Assembly: GCF_001522545.3 (NCBI RefSeq)
Contig: NC_031773.1
Location: 27,229,685 to 27,293,684, forward strand
DNA length: 64,000 nt
Source: Parus major
Lineage: Eukaryota; Chordata; Aves; Passeriformes; Paridae
Direction: 5' to 3'
Part shown: positions 25,561 through 38,990 of the stretch, one piece after another
How the letters are laid out: each line of letters begins with the position of its first letter
Position numbering within the stretch: the first letter of the stretch is position 1
The notes under the pieces: model-generated
What the model was told of the DNA's origin: nothing
The model's input: only the letters and a program-made list of their open reading frames with translations
Database searches by the model: none
Position numbers and translations under genes: made by a program

Positions 25561-28500
25561 AGAGGAAGAAGAAGATTACCATTGTTAATTACTACTGGGG
25601 GCCATACCTCTGCATCATTTTTTACCACAGAACCAGCAAGTGTATTCAATTCTAAATGAGTGTGTGTTTGCAGGTAACATTCCCATTGCCTTGCCTGGTG
25701 AAGATGGTCTCTAGGTGGAACACTTCCCTTTAGTTCAATATTTAGTCGTAATCCCATCATCATTTTTTTCTTACAGCAATAGCACAGGGAAAAGCATAGC
25801 AGCAGCACATTTCCCTCTCTACCCTTTCCCTCTCCCCAGCTCTGGACTGCCAAACTGATCTAAAAAAGTGTAAAATGGAATAGAGTGGGTCAATGTCTGC
25901 ATTTCTATGCCAGGGAATAAGAAATGCAGGTTTGCTGTGAAAGAAATTAGACATTTCTTAAAGGGCTGAATGTGTGTGTGGGAAAAAAGATTGTCTGGTT
26001 TAGAGCAAATGCATTTTCAAAATATTCCTTTCAATAATGTTGCATGGTAATAAATGTGATTGGAATTATCACCAAACCCAAAGGTGAGTTTTTTAAGAGA
26101 TTCGAGAGAAATTCTTCCCTCTATCTATCTTCTCTGCTATTGAGTTGGAGTGTCTGTGGATGTGAGCAACCAAGGTGCAAAATTAACAAAAGCTTTTGCT
26201 TTTTTACTCTGGTGCTTGCCAGATAAAGTGTTATCCCTGGGAGGATCTCAGGGGGGTTCCTTGGGGAGTAGAAATGCAGTGAGCCTGGTGCTGCATCTTG
26301 TGCTGTTAGGGAAATGTCACTGATAAGGTGCAGAAGGAGAGCAGAGAAATGACTTAGTGTGCTCGCTGCCAGGTCCTGTGTTTATCTGTAAACTCGTCCC
26401 TATCTTTGTTTCAGTGTGTGCAGGTCAGAGCCCAAAGGATACTGAGCATATTTTTAACCAGGTGCTGCAGTAAAGATCAGGTAGTGTCTCACACCATAAC
26501 TGCTTCTATGTACAATTCTGATTTGCTGCTGGGAGGGGGGAGAAGGAGTAGAATATGATAAATTAAATTAAGCCAAGGCAGGCATTACTACTTGATTTGC
26601 AAATCCCTTTTTAACTCTCCAGTCCTGTAATTCCTATACCACAGGCTTGGCTCTTTCATCTACGTGATTTCTGGAGAGCTTGGGACAAGTTAGCCTGTCA
26701 GGGACATGAATTGACTGAGGATGAGCTGTGGCTCACTAGCATACGTGGATCAGATAGATTAATTTATATTCATATAAAGAAGCAATCCTAGCCTCATCTG
26801 CCACCTTTTCCATGCTAGGCTACCTGATAGTGTGGGTGGTCTGTGCACTCCTATACTTAAAAATATAGTAAAAATATAGTAAACAAAGGAAAGCATGTTT
26901 GCAGAGGAAAACCATGCAAATGCTTGCAGTGGGGCAGGTTTCCTGTGATTGTTTTAGTGAAGTCAGAATCATCATCACAGTGAGTTTTATTGTAGAGCTG
27001 CTGGAAAACTAAGACATCTTTAGAATATGTATAATTTCTCACTCTTCCCCCCATTCCTTTACTTGTCTTTTGCTGAGATAGCAGCTCAGAGACCATGGGG
27101 ACCATCTCCAAAAGCACCATTTGCTTGTGTGACAGATAAGTTTATTTAGATAACTGTGTTTTGCACGCGCAGATTGTGATCAAAATAAAAAGTCAAATAG
27201 TCATATTTTAAGAGTGAAAACTTTTGAGATACCATTGGTGAAAGACCCTTGTGCTTCTGAGTGCCAAGTCACCAGTCCTCAGCATGGCTCAGGTTTATTT
27301 CTTGGCTTCACTGGGGGAAGGTATCAGGCATACTACCCCCCTCAAGTCCTCTCCTCCATATGTCTACCAGTGCAGAAACGAAGGATGTCTCAATTTGAAA
27401 TTTATGGCCCTACATGCTACTTTGTGGAGCACTTTAATATTATTTCCTGTGTGCTGTATAAGCAGGATTGAGCTAATGAGTGTGCATCCAGGAAGCCTAT
27501 GTCAAGTCACTTAGAGAGGGTGGGATCTGGTGAATGCTCATGTCCATTAAGAGCAGACCTCTGCCATTCTCAGCTGATTTTCTCTTCTACTGCAGGGGTT
27601 AAAGAAGTGAGTTAAAGTCGTTTGTTAGCAGCATGGTGAGGACTCTTCCCATTTGGCAGACAGGATAAGAGAAATATGACTAGGATTGAAGGGAATCAGC
27701 AGTAATCTTCAATAGCTTTGTTTGAGGCTCAAGAAAATGCAGGTTTTCTTCAGAATGTTGTGGCTCTTCAATATTACCATTTCTGTTTGCTTGAATTTTT
27801 GTGCTTTGTTTTCAAAATGTGCTATTAACCAAGAGAAAAAGAGGGGAAAGCTGGAGAGAGAACACTGCTTTTAGAGGCAAACCAAAGAATGAAACAAACT
27901 TATTTTTTGAATTACCTGTTAAGAAGCACATCCAGCTCAGGTGAGCATAGAATTGAAAGGGAGAAAGGAGAAAATCCAGAAGGGAAAAGAGAGGCTATCT
28001 CAGATGTCTCACAAAGTCAGTGATAGAGCTGGGATTAAAACTGGAAGGTTGCACATTTATATTTGACCTGGGATAATAGTAGAGCTTGCTCACAACATTT
28101 TTAGATCCTCTGAAGACTGATTATGCCATTTGCTTCTCATATTGGTTTCCATAATTACCATAAAGTTCAAATTTTTACCAGTTTAGGGTTCTGATTTTAT
28201 GTTCATTTTGATATCCCTTGGGCTTCTTGAAGTTCTAAGTTCTAGTGGTACATCTCTTCAAACTCAAAGCTGCTCACAAGAGAGACATCAAGCCTGCCCA
28301 CTGAAAGAGCAGAAACACTTCTGCAAGTTTCAGGGGATGCTGCTTGTAGCTGGCATTGGAATTTGGAAGACAGGGGGCCAAGCAGTGCTCCTTAGCACTG
28401 GGACCTGTCTTCTCTGGTCTTGATGAAGTTTGAGTTTTTTCCAAAGATTAATTAACTAGATGGTGTGATACTGATTTTCCCCTTGAACCAACCTTCAGCC

Positions 28501-28886
28501 ACTAATATTCTCTTTTGGTACTTGTTCCATGTGAGGTATTTACGTGACAACTCCTCAGTGTGGTGATTGCCATTAGCTGCCATCCTTTTCTGTAGTTACC
28601 TGCCACAGCTTCTGTGTACCTTTGTTTGCTGTATATCAATGCCTCCTCCAAATGCCCCTTATGAATTTCACCAGCTATGGGAAAGTAATAGCTTGTGTTA
28701 CATCATCACAAACACATTTTTGGTTTATATCTAAGCTCTCTTTTTATTAGAAATTCTGTAGCAGCACACTTTTATCTGTGGAGAATATAAAAGAAAAAAA
28801 TCTGAATTTAATTTTCTGTAAATTAGCTGAATTATCTCAGTTTAATTAAATTAGTAGCAAAAGTAGATCTGGTTTGATCCTACTGC

Positions 28887-28910
28887 ATTTTCTTTCTTCT
28901 TCTTCTTCTT
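28887..28910. repeat. TTC-rich microsatellite
   Basis: TTCTTCTTCTTCTT preceded by TTTTCTTTC. A short imperfect trinucleotide repeat. Confidence 0.8.
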
Positions 28911-30140
28911 GCTCCTCTAAATTTTTTAAACAAATAAGTGATAACCCCCTGATTCTTTTTTTTCTAAGTAGCTCTTCTGAACACTCATTTATCTATTTAA
29001 AAGTTCAAAAATAAAAGTCAACAAACTTGTGGAAGTACTGTTTCAGTTTCAGTGAACAATTTTAGACACCTGCTTTATGTAATTCCCCTCAAAAATGTGC
29101 TGTCTCATATTAGTAATGAATGATAAAAATGTAATCAAGTAAAGCTTGTCATACATTTCTAGCCATGTCCTAAAAACTTCCTTGGCATTTCTTTAAAGAG
29201 CTTCTGCTGAAATGAAAAGACGGAAAAAATTAGTTCAAAAATTTGACTTCTTTTATAGATAGATTATCTTTGTGGTTTCCTTGTTCTTTTGTTTCCATGA
29301 TTATTTACTTCACACCAATAATTAAGCAGCATGAAACAATAGAAATTAAATCCCAGAAATAGTCCCATTGCCATAATGTTTCTTCAGTGTCATGGCAGTG
29401 CTAGGAACTTGCTCCTGGTGGAGGAGCTCACTTTCCCTCTCTGCACAGTGTGCCACAGATCCAGGGAGCATTGGCTGCCAGCAGCAGCTGTCCCCAGAGC
29501 CCTGGGCACCCACTCCTCAGCTCTGCTTTGAGTCACCACACACCAATTGCTCAAAAGAGAAGAGACATCTTTCAGGTCACCTCTTGTCTGACTTTTGGCT
29601 CTTACCACAGAGCTCTGTTTGGACCTGAAGGCTCCCTGAGGAGTCCTGGAGGATTGGGATTTGGGTCTGGGAACATACAGGCTGCTTGAAATAACCAGCT
29701 CTGCCTGTCTGGTTGGAGAGTGGCTGTAGAGAAGGCATCTATGTGTACAACTATATATGTAAGGAGGTTGTCATCTGGTTCTGTAAAAACCTAAACCTGT
29801 TAGCAGGAGTTTTTTTGATCATTCTTTTGGACATGACATCTGAATTACATGCCAAGTACCTAAGTATTATTTTTGATTTCAAACAGGTGATAAACCACAT
29901 TTTTTTTCCTGGCTAAATCCAGGATACTCTGAAGCATTACCACCGACTTCATGGGCCAGGCTTTCATATTCTGTTCTTATTTACTGTATTTTAAAAGGCA
30001 TATAGCTCCTCAAGAGGAAAGATAGACTCTTCCTGAGATAAGAAAGAAGACAATATATGTGAGATAAGAATTCAGGGCATGAGTAAAACACAGGCAGCTA
30101 TAAAAAGCCATACTGAGATTATATCTGTAATCTGCAGGGC

Positions 30141-30163
30141 TATTCTGTGATTCTACAATTCTA
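30141..30163 (+). mobile_element. Possible CR1 3' terminal repeat, plus strand
   Basis: TATTCTGTGATTCTACAATT followed by CTA resembles the short tandem 3' terminus (ATTCTATGATTCTATGA) of CR1 elements in sense orientation. The preceding 100 bases are too diverged to assign by eye. Chance is possible because the match is short. Confidence 0.4.
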
Positions 30164-31217
30164 TATGCAATGCTATGAATTTTTTTTTAAAAAAATTAGT
30201 ACCTGTTTCAGGTACTGAATTGCATTATTTTCTCTCATTTTACTGTTTGTTCCTTGCATCTTGATTTTAGCAGCGGAGATTAAGGATTCTTTTAATAATC
30301 AGATTTTTATACATTTTTACAGAGCCATCCTTTCTTGAGGCTTGCTTCCTGATGTGATTTGGTGTGGATATAATCCTTAGGCCGACGGCAAAATGTATCT
30401 TTATGTGAGTTCTGTACATCAGTGATGTGATGAAGCCAGTCTTGCTACCTTGAGCATTCTGTCAAATAAGAAGCATATTTTAGAGGCTCAGTATTTTTGT
30501 TTTATGGCTCATTGAAGAGGAAGGGCATTAAAATGTCAACCAAATACTCTACCTTGTATGTGGGGTTAACTGACAGTAGGTTGTTTCACCAATTTTCTCT
30601 CAGGATCTGAGAGTTTAATGGAGATATATACAGAAGGGCTTGGTGATAACTAGCAGGTTTCCATCCCTAGAGATTTGCTGAGGTCTTATAAAAATAATTT
30701 TTAAAAATACTGAAAAAATCTCGGATCTTTGGCTTTAAGACTTTAGCTTCAGATTATGTTTGACTTTTTATTTTAAAAGGCATGAGCTTTTTGTAATAGT
30801 ATTTACTTTTCTTTCAGCCCCATAACTTTGAATCCCCTGGCTAATTTCAATCACAAAGGCTTTTCTCATTTCTTAGTTTATTGCAAAGTAGTTTGCTGAT
30901 ACTCTTAAGTAGATTGTTTTTTCAAGTGCAGAAAGATTTTCGAGTTTGCTAACATCACCTCAAAATATCAAGACACAAAAGAATTTAAGAATTTCTGTTC
31001 TGATTACTCTTGATACACTTACTTTGTAGTTGCAGTGAAGATAGTTCCTTTTCTATTTTTTGTGCAATAAGCTTGTCTTTTGTTTTATTTTGCTCAATAA
31101 CTGTAACAAAAATGAGTTTGTTAAGAGAGGATATTAAATCAGCTACTGTTCAAAGGTTATCTATAATATTATTATAACAAATAGTGAGTCAAAGAGAATT
31201 TTAAAAATACTTGTTTG

Positions 31218-31245
31218 CCATTTCTAGGACTGGACCTAGAAATGG
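31218..31245. repeat. Perfect 11-bp hairpin with a 6-base loop
   Basis: CCATTTCTAGG (31218-31228) and CCTAGAAATGG (31235-31245) pair without mismatch around ACTGGA. Neither flank extends the stem. Confidence 0.85.
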
Positions 31246-31865
31246 GATTGTAGTGTCTTTGTGTAAAGCACCTCAAAGTGTCTTCTATAATTGCTTGTAT
31301 TTTAGTTTGAAATACTGCTGTGGAGAGGCAGAGAACAAGGTGACTTTGGCCATTTCTGCATAATACGATGATGTAGACTTCCATGACACTCACTGTTGTG
31401 AGTTTTTATTGTTTAACTTCGAGGAAGTTAGGACATTTTACATGTTCTTCTCTCAGGTGGAAAAAATAATACATTATTTTCTCCTCCAATATAAAGGTTG
31501 GGGGGTTTGTTTGTTTATATGTTTAACTGAAAAAACCCCAAACATTGGTAATCAGCAAAGTGCAGCAAAATAAACAATATTTTTTTTGTCATCTGATTCT
31601 TTATGGTAATGGTTATTCTCTAGAGGTTTTGGCCATGACGTTTGACCTCTGAAACAACATAAGCACAGTGGAACAAGTAATCTTCCAAACTACCACATCA
31701 AATATAGAATTCCTGTGCTTCTGGTATATTAATGTCAGAGTTGAACCTGAGAGGATTCAATCTGCAAAAAGTCTACAAGTATCTTTAATTTGTAGAGATA
31801 AAACTTAATTTTTGGGTTCTCCACCCAGCTGGCGAATTCTTTCTTTCATATCTTTCAGTATTTGC

Positions 31866-31893
31866 GGGGAGGGGGAAGGGTTGTTTGTTTGGG
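31866..31893 (+). other. G-quadruplex-type motif
   Basis: Four G runs of 4, 5, 3 and 3 are separated by A, AA and a 10-base T-rich loop on the plus strand. The long last loop makes this weaker than a canonical motif. Confidence 0.45.
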
Positions 31894-34800
31894 TGTTTTT
31901 CCTAGCTCCTGGAATCATAATCAGTCTCCCTCATGAAAAAAGAAAAGCTTGTTACTATCAATCCGGTTTAATAATTCAGTTTATGAAATTTGAAAGGAAT
32001 TGGGATGAACTTGAAAGATAATGTTTAGAAACAGTCTTACTCTGGTTTGATACTCTTCTGCATATCTAGGGCTGGCAGCATTGTTTGAGAGGTGAGGCTG
32101 AAGCCCAGCCACACGGATTGTCAGCGGTGCATGGCCCTGAGGAGGAGGATGTGGTCTGCCTCTGTTCTCTCGGGGCTTGCCCAGAGACATCAGTGCCAGC
32201 AGGAGCCAGCCACAGCTGTTTCAGCACAGCTCACACCCGTGCTGCTCCTGCCAGGATCAGACATGCCCTGGGACCATCCTGCTTGCAAGTGTCAGCTCAG
32301 CTTCCTTGTCCATGGGCATCAAACTGCTGAAGCTCCTGGGAAAGAGCCACGAACCTGTTCCACGTTCAGTTGCTCTGCAATGGCAGAAATGTCATCCTGC
32401 AGTGCCAGAACCTGCGTCCTGAGGACCACAGGGAGCATGGGATAGGGTGAACTTAGCTAAAGCCTCATGAGGACTGAACAACTGATATAATCAGAGAAAA
32501 GGATTCTTTTTGGTTACCTGTAAAATAACAGAGCAATTGACTGAACTATGTTATATGTTTGAATGTATTTGTAATGTGCTTTTTGCATATTATAGTGATG
32601 AATTTGCAGGAGAAGCTGCTCAGGGAACAATCATTATTCAGGTCTTTGACTTCCCCATGGCCAGAATGTGAAATATTCAGATTCCTCATGATATCTGGGG
32701 TCATAGGAGCTGCCAGCTCAAAATAAATTTTAATGGAAGAAAAGGTTGATTCTTAGTTAAAGTTCAGCATTTGGAATGTATTCTCAGAAGTCAAGGTTGC
32801 TAAAAGTGGGATGGCATCTTTCATTGCAGTATAGTTTTTCACTTGAAATTGTCATGTAGTCTACTATTACTGTTGGGAAAGACAGAGACACATAAGTTTA
32901 TAAATGAGGAATACAGTAAGTATACTTCTCACTAAGAAATATAATTCCATAAAAATCAAAATGCCACATAAAAAAAATTAAATATTTCATCAAACATGGG
33001 CTTACAGAAAAAAACATTGGGCAAAAATTTCCAGAAATACTTGGATGTTATTTATATATCATCATAATTGAATATTTAGGTTGATTCACTTCTGAAACAC
33101 ATTCAATAGTTTGTAAAACAGTTATTTTATGTAGTATGAAATTTGGAAGACAAAAGCAAGTCAAGTTTTCCTTTATCTAAAATTGCTTTGCTCTTCCCAG
33201 AGTTAGGTGTACTGTTTGAGAAATCTCAGAACTTCTCTTCATGTGGAATTTCCATTCTGTGTGGATTGCCCATTCTGGAATATGTGACTTACTGGGAGAG
33301 ACTCCTGTCTACGTGCAATTGTATTTACTAACACACACTTGTAGAGATTTGTTCAAAAGCAGTCTCTGTCTTGTGGGAGAGGAGGAAAGTAGCAAGTTCT
33401 TACTTTGCAGCTGTAGTAGCTGCAAACAGCTTCCAATAAGGTACTTGACAGAAAAAGAATGCACCATCCTATCAGTAGTTCATGTTATGATGCCAGAGAG
33501 GCATGTTGCTCTGTTTAAGAGAATTTGTCAAAAGCTGTCTTTCTGCTTTCTGGATATTGCACACCATTGGGTGTATGTTGAGGTGTAGGGCCTGCTTGGT
33601 GCAGCAGTGGGACTTGGAGGTCTGGCTCTAATTCCTTCTCTTGTGGGTATATTTTAATAGGTTCTGGTTTCTCTTTTCCAGCTCTCATATAAAGTTCGAT
33701 ATTATTTAAAGCTTAAAGATTACCTGTAGAGATCACTGAAAATGGCAAATGAAGAAACTGAATTAGCATTGCCTAATAATGATGATAGTGATCACAATAA
33801 CCATCACAAAGTGCTAGATGGAGCCCCTTAGCATTTACTGGTAAAGTTAGAACCCTAGTGGCTCATTACAGTAGAGTGTGTAGGCCTACCTGCATTTCCA
33901 GTGCTTCCTCAACATACAGAAAGGATTTGACTCAGTTTGTTGGATGGCTGTTTTTTCCTTCACTGTACATTAAACTTCAGTTTTGATAGGAATTTTCATT
34001 ACAATTTCCCCAGAACGACTTCACAGGCAGCTGATGGGAAATGCTGCTTTTTTATTCATATATTTTGTTGTATTATGCACATCAGAGGCCTTTTAGTGTG
34101 AAGGAATTTCTAATTGTTAATTTGTTGCTATTGTTTTCTTCGGATCCTAATAGAAATATGGGATTTTGGTATTTTTTTTATCAGTAGTGGAGTTCTGCTG
34201 CTGTCAGTTCCAGATAGATGCCAAATCTCCCCCCTCCTATAACCACAATATATTTCATATTTCAGGTGTGAATTTTACTAGAACATTTTAAACCTTCTTG
34301 ATGAAGTAGTTTGAAGTTCTTAACACAGGAGGTCATTCCAATTTATCTCCAAATGACCTCTTTGTCCCCAGATTTATGTATTTCCCTGATTTAAAAATGT
34401 CATTTGGTCTTGTTCAGTAGGAGAATGTCTTTGAAAGCCTGACTTGTAGAAATATGATGAATAGTGACAGGGAAGGGGTTTTGCCCAGTGAGGAAATACC
34501 AAATCATGTAGCACTGTAGTTTCACTTACTAAATATTGTCCAGGCTCCATTGTTGAACCCCGTGCTGCCAGTGTCACTTTGTCAGGATGCTTTCTGTCCT
34601 GTGACTAGTGGCTTCAAATGTACTCATCCATCTTCTTGTCCCATTACATTTCATGTGACTGATGTTCTGCACCTATTAAAATTGATGGGAAAGAACAAAG
34701 AAGAAAAATGTGCCCTTCAACTGATTATGCCTTTGAAAGAGCAAATGAGACTCTACTGCTGTTAAGACAAAATTGAACAGTTATTTCTAGGTTTATTTAT

Positions 34801-35463
34801 ATTATTTTATTTTAATATTAGCAAGAGATCCCTTATTTTGTTTTTGCAATGTTCTATTGAGAGCAGTAAGTTTGCATCAATATTTTCTCCTTTAATTTTG
34901 TGACAATAAGTGAACATACAAACTTAGATTTTTCAACTGTCTCTGTTTATCTTGCCTGTGAGATATTGCTAGCATGCCTGAATTACCCTCTTAGGAAAGG
35001 ATGGAGACATGTTTGACTAGCCTAGGCCTTTCCTCTGAGGAAGAACCCATTGCTTGGCCACAGTTCATGTGTGCTGGGAGAGCACTTTTGTGGGATGTCA
35101 CAAGGTTCTGCTTCCTGGTAAGTCCTTGCTTACCTTATGTTAAGTTCTTCAGGGAAATTAATGGTAGAATAGAAATTCAAAAGACTTTGTGGTATTGGCT
35201 TTATTTCCTGGATAGAGGTGGTTTCACAAACTGCTAGTCCAATGTTTCAGAGTTAGACAAGGGCTATTAGCCAGCTCGATGGAGAGGACAGATGACATAT
35301 TTACTGACAACTTAAGATGAAACACTGAGGGAATTCAGAAGGAAAATCTCCCAAGTGATCAGTATGTCTGATTATTTATAGATTTATGACAGCCTCCTCA
35401 GCATAGCAGCCAACAGTTCTTTCCCATTTATGCATAGTAATGAGTAATTTATTTTTTTTCAAA

Positions 35464-35507
35464 GTTGAATTTTGACTATGGGCATTTGCATGCCCCCAAA
35501 ATTCAAC
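35464..35507. repeat. Two-part hairpin: 11-bp and 6-bp stems
   Basis: GTTGAATTTTG (35464-35474) pairs perfectly with CAAAATTCAAC (35497-35507). Inside, GGGCAT (35480-35485) pairs perfectly with ATGCCC (35490-35495) around a 4-base loop TTGC. The stems are separated by a 5-base bulge on one side and 1 base on the other. The apex carries the octamer ATTTGCAT at 35484-35491. At 44 nt it is shorter than a normal miRNA precursor. Confidence 0.85.
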
Positions 35508-36918
35508 ATAATGGACCCTTTAGGCTCCCTGATGGTCTTGTAGAGATTTCAGCAAGTGCTGTATGCAGCTCTGGTCCCTTACCTAGCGGTAATGAGATGC
35601 ATTAAAGTTCAAATATGTTCTGTATTTGTATCTTTCTGTGCAAAGAATTTGGGTTTCTTAGACTTTGTCTTGATAATTCAGGCTTAGTAGGTGTTCTGTC
35701 TGAAGTTCATAAAGTGTGTTTAGCTTGTGGGCCTGGGAAATGCTTCAAAGAGCTCTGAGTCTTTTCTTACACCATAATCTGTAATTATTCAGGATTGCTG
35801 ATAGTCTTCAAGGCCTGTTGCTTTGTCCAGCATTTTCCTCAGTCTGGAGATGGTGTACGGTGAAGTGGATAATACTTCTATGTTGGGAGTGTATTCAGTT
35901 GGGTTAACATAAAAAGAGTTGCTCCCATCTAGAATTTGTGAAGAGGAATTTGATTAAAATAGACAAATAAGACTTCAAGAATCTTAATTTAATAATTTCT
36001 CTGTGAGGTCTCTTCTCTCTTTAGTTACTTGACCTCCAGCTGAGAGTGGATTCATGATTTTACAGTAACCTTCTTACAGATAATTAACTCCTGAAATGAG
36101 TAGACATTAAGCAAAAATACGATGAGCCTGTAGTCAGATCCTACTCAGTACTCTAATCTTAGCAGGACAGCTCTGGACTATTTAAACACATTCTCACTCT
36201 TAGCACTAGAGGCACAGGAATAAACTTCATATTGCCTCTCTTTTACTCTGTGCTAAAACGACTTATGGAGAAGGGATTGTGGAAGAATTCACCCTGTGTT
36301 TTATGTAGGGCAAAAGTGTGCAGCAGATAGCTGGTGCTTTGAAATTTGCATCCCTGTAATGATAATTGTTTCCCATGCATATGTCTTCAATGGGATATGA
36401 AAAAGGTTGGAACTTCAGCTTACCCTTCTGGATTGCAATGACTGCTGCAGCTGCTGGGACTAGGTTCCAATGAATTCATTCTGTTTCCAAGGAAAACCTG
36501 TTCTTAGCACTATACAGAAAGGTCATCATACAAATAATAGTGCTGTTAATTTCTAGTATGACTGGAGAAAGAATAACTCTCCACCTTCCAACTCCCCATA
36601 CCTTGGGAGATTTTTAGTTGGAATCTATTCTAAGGCTGTGGTAACAGATTTTCAGAAAAGCTGCTGTTCCCACATTTTTGATTTTTGAAGATACTGAGAA
36701 TTGTTTATCTTTTTGTTGTAGTGAAGAAAATCTGAATGCAAGAGGAGGGATGAGAAAATTGGATTTCCTTTTATTGCACAGGAACACTGAACAACAGTGA
36801 CAGAATATTTACTCCTGTCTCTTCCTTCTAATTTGATTCTCTGACTTCCATATTGATCTTTGTTCATTGGTGAAACAAAATTAGACTATCTCAGGTGTTG
36901 TTGCTTGTGCTTCTGCAG

Positions 36919-37048
36919 CAACTAAAAGATGTGAAAGAATTAAAATATGAGCCATTCTGTAATCTTTATTTACCAGTTGACCCACAAGGAAATGTTCCAA
37001 CTGTACAAAATATTATGAAAATGCTCCTCAAGCCATGTCAAGCAAAAG
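36919..37048 (+). other. Candidate cryptic exon, unrecognised
   Basis: A good pyrimidine-rich acceptor (TTGTGCTTCTGCAG, ending 36918) is followed by an open frame reading QLKDVKELKYEPF and onward to QAK. It could end at a weak donor AAAG|GTCTTT after 37048. The composition of the frame looks protein-like, but I do not recognise the sequence and it does not belong to PDZRN proteins as I know them. It may be a chance ORF or an eroded pseudogene piece. Confidence 0.12.
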
Positions 37049-37313
37049 GTCTTTTATGGTTCCTATTTTTCTTTCTTTAGTGAGAGATTTGATATGTTTG
37101 GTATGGATGTATTCAATACTGGTAACTGCTGAACTCTGACTGACTAGCTTGCTTTCTACTCCCCAGCATGTATAGTCATTTGGAAAATACAAATTACACT
37201 GGCATTAGTAGCATGTGCAACGTTCTGGAGAAAAAACTTTACTATTCTCATTTAAAGTACTGTGTTCCAGGGGTAGGTTGTGGGTTTTTTTTTACCTAGT
37301 GGGCAGTTAGACC

Positions 37314-37352
37314 TTTTACCTTGTTATTAAACGTATTTTACCTTGCTATTAA
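37314..37352. repeat. 17-bp direct repeat, one mismatch
   Basis: TTTTACCTTGTTATTAA at 37314-37330 and TTTTACCTTGCTATTAA at 37336-37352, with a 22-bp period. It is a local tandem duplication. Confidence 0.85.
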
Positions 37353-38956
37353 CAGCATTGCCTTGCCTCACCCTACATGATTTTTGTTTATCCTATGCAG
37401 AAGGAAGACAGGGTCACCCTGGCCTCTGCTGAGCAGGATGTGACACTGGTTGAAGTGATGACAGGGTGCTCTCCTTTCCCTTGGGGGATCAGAGGATGAT
37501 CCATAAGCAAGCTAGTCTCATGGTTACCTTTGTTCAATAGGTCTGTGTTGGTCATCCCTTCCCAGATATGCAACTGTAAGCAAAGTAAAGTTAAAGAGAC
37601 ATGACCAGGTGCTGTAAAATACCTTTCTCTTTGTCCTTTCAGCTGTCTGTATGCTTACAGGAAACAATGTGCAGAATTAAACCTTCCAGTAAGAACACTT
37701 CTATAAGTGTAGTGGAGGTTTATGCTTAGATCAGGAAAAAAGTTATATTTCTTAGATTGACAGTATGTTGAACCCATTTGAAGAACAGAGGCAGAACTCC
37801 AGAGAGTATTTTCCTAACATGCTGCTGGAAGCACAAGGTACCATTTGTTTCCTCTTCTTTGAAACAGGCCTGTAGTTTTAAATCTGTTTAGCATTCATAG
37901 AATACCTCACACACTAAGATCTTTATTAAGTAAATTATAGGTTGTGTAAATAAATTAGGAAGAAAATAATATATTAGGAATAATCACCTGACGAAAATTG
38001 CAGGGCAGCAATTTTGCTAGAACCTCTGAGAAAGTAAATTCATGGGAAATACTTCAAATCTCCCCAGTTTATACTTCATCCAGAAATGGCTTCTAGAAAA
38101 TACTGTTTCACACAGATCACAATAAGATGATGCTAAAAATTCAGAAATATGTTTACAGTTGCAAGTGTTACAAATTTCAGAGCTGGGAGTATATTCAGAA
38201 ATATTGTCCATATGCCTCAATTGGCTGCAAAGTAATGCACTTGCGTTGCTCCAAATGAACATTCAGGGATTGGAAACTCACCATTGTTTGAGAATTTAGA
38301 CCTTACTTGTGCCTGCCTACACAGTATAAACTTCTGATTGTCCTTTACAAATGTTTTAGCTCAAGAAGCATTTTTTAAAATTGTTGATACATACTGTTTT
38401 CACGTTTGCAATTAAATGGCTGCAGTAGCTTAGATAGTATGGACATAGCAGAGTTGATTTTCCTTATTTTTGCAAAATGCTATAAAAAAATCCAAAATTT
38501 TAGAGCCATGGTTGTTTATCAAAGAATACAAACCATTTTACAGAACAGAAAAATTCAATTAAATATTACATTTTATGCCTTACTATATGTAACTGATTGA
38601 TAGTGGGAAACTGAGAAAGCAAAGTCTTCCATCACCTATATCCAGGAAGGTGGAGAAAATACTCATTAAATTAACATTAGTTTAAGAAAAATGAAACTTC
38701 TGAGCCAATTACAGTTTACTGTTTAGACTGAAACAAAAAATATTACCCTTGTTACAGAATGTGTGACTCGAGCAGGCAGGAGCTCCATATAAAATTGAGA
38801 AGCTGCAAATGCTCTGTACTTGAGTGATGGTGAACGTGTGGTCTTAGTTCTGCTTCATTAGCCCCTAGTGAATGAGTGGTAAATTTTTCCTTTTTATACA
38901 TTTCTGCCAGGGGATCATAAACATAGCCTGACTAGTGCATGTTTTCAGTGCAGCAA

Positions 38957-38990
38957 TTTCTTTTTTTTCTTTTTTTTTTTTTCCCCCCAG
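38957..38990 (+). repeat. Long polypyrimidine tract ending in CAG
   Basis: Thirty-two pyrimidines, mostly T and closing with six C, run into AG at 38989-38990. In form this is a very strong 3' splice site, but the following sequence has an early stop (GATGAATAG) in one frame and no recognisable coding content. It is likely low-complexity sequence, possibly a decoy acceptor. Confidence 0.7.

Noticed and set aside
27160..27175. NRF1-like GCACGCGCAG
   Set aside because: Only one half matches well and there is no CpG island or exon nearby.
32085..32445. Three overlapping open frames in a GC-rich patch
   Set aside because: All three phases are open because stop codons are rare in GC-rich DNA; no domain and no splice sites fit.
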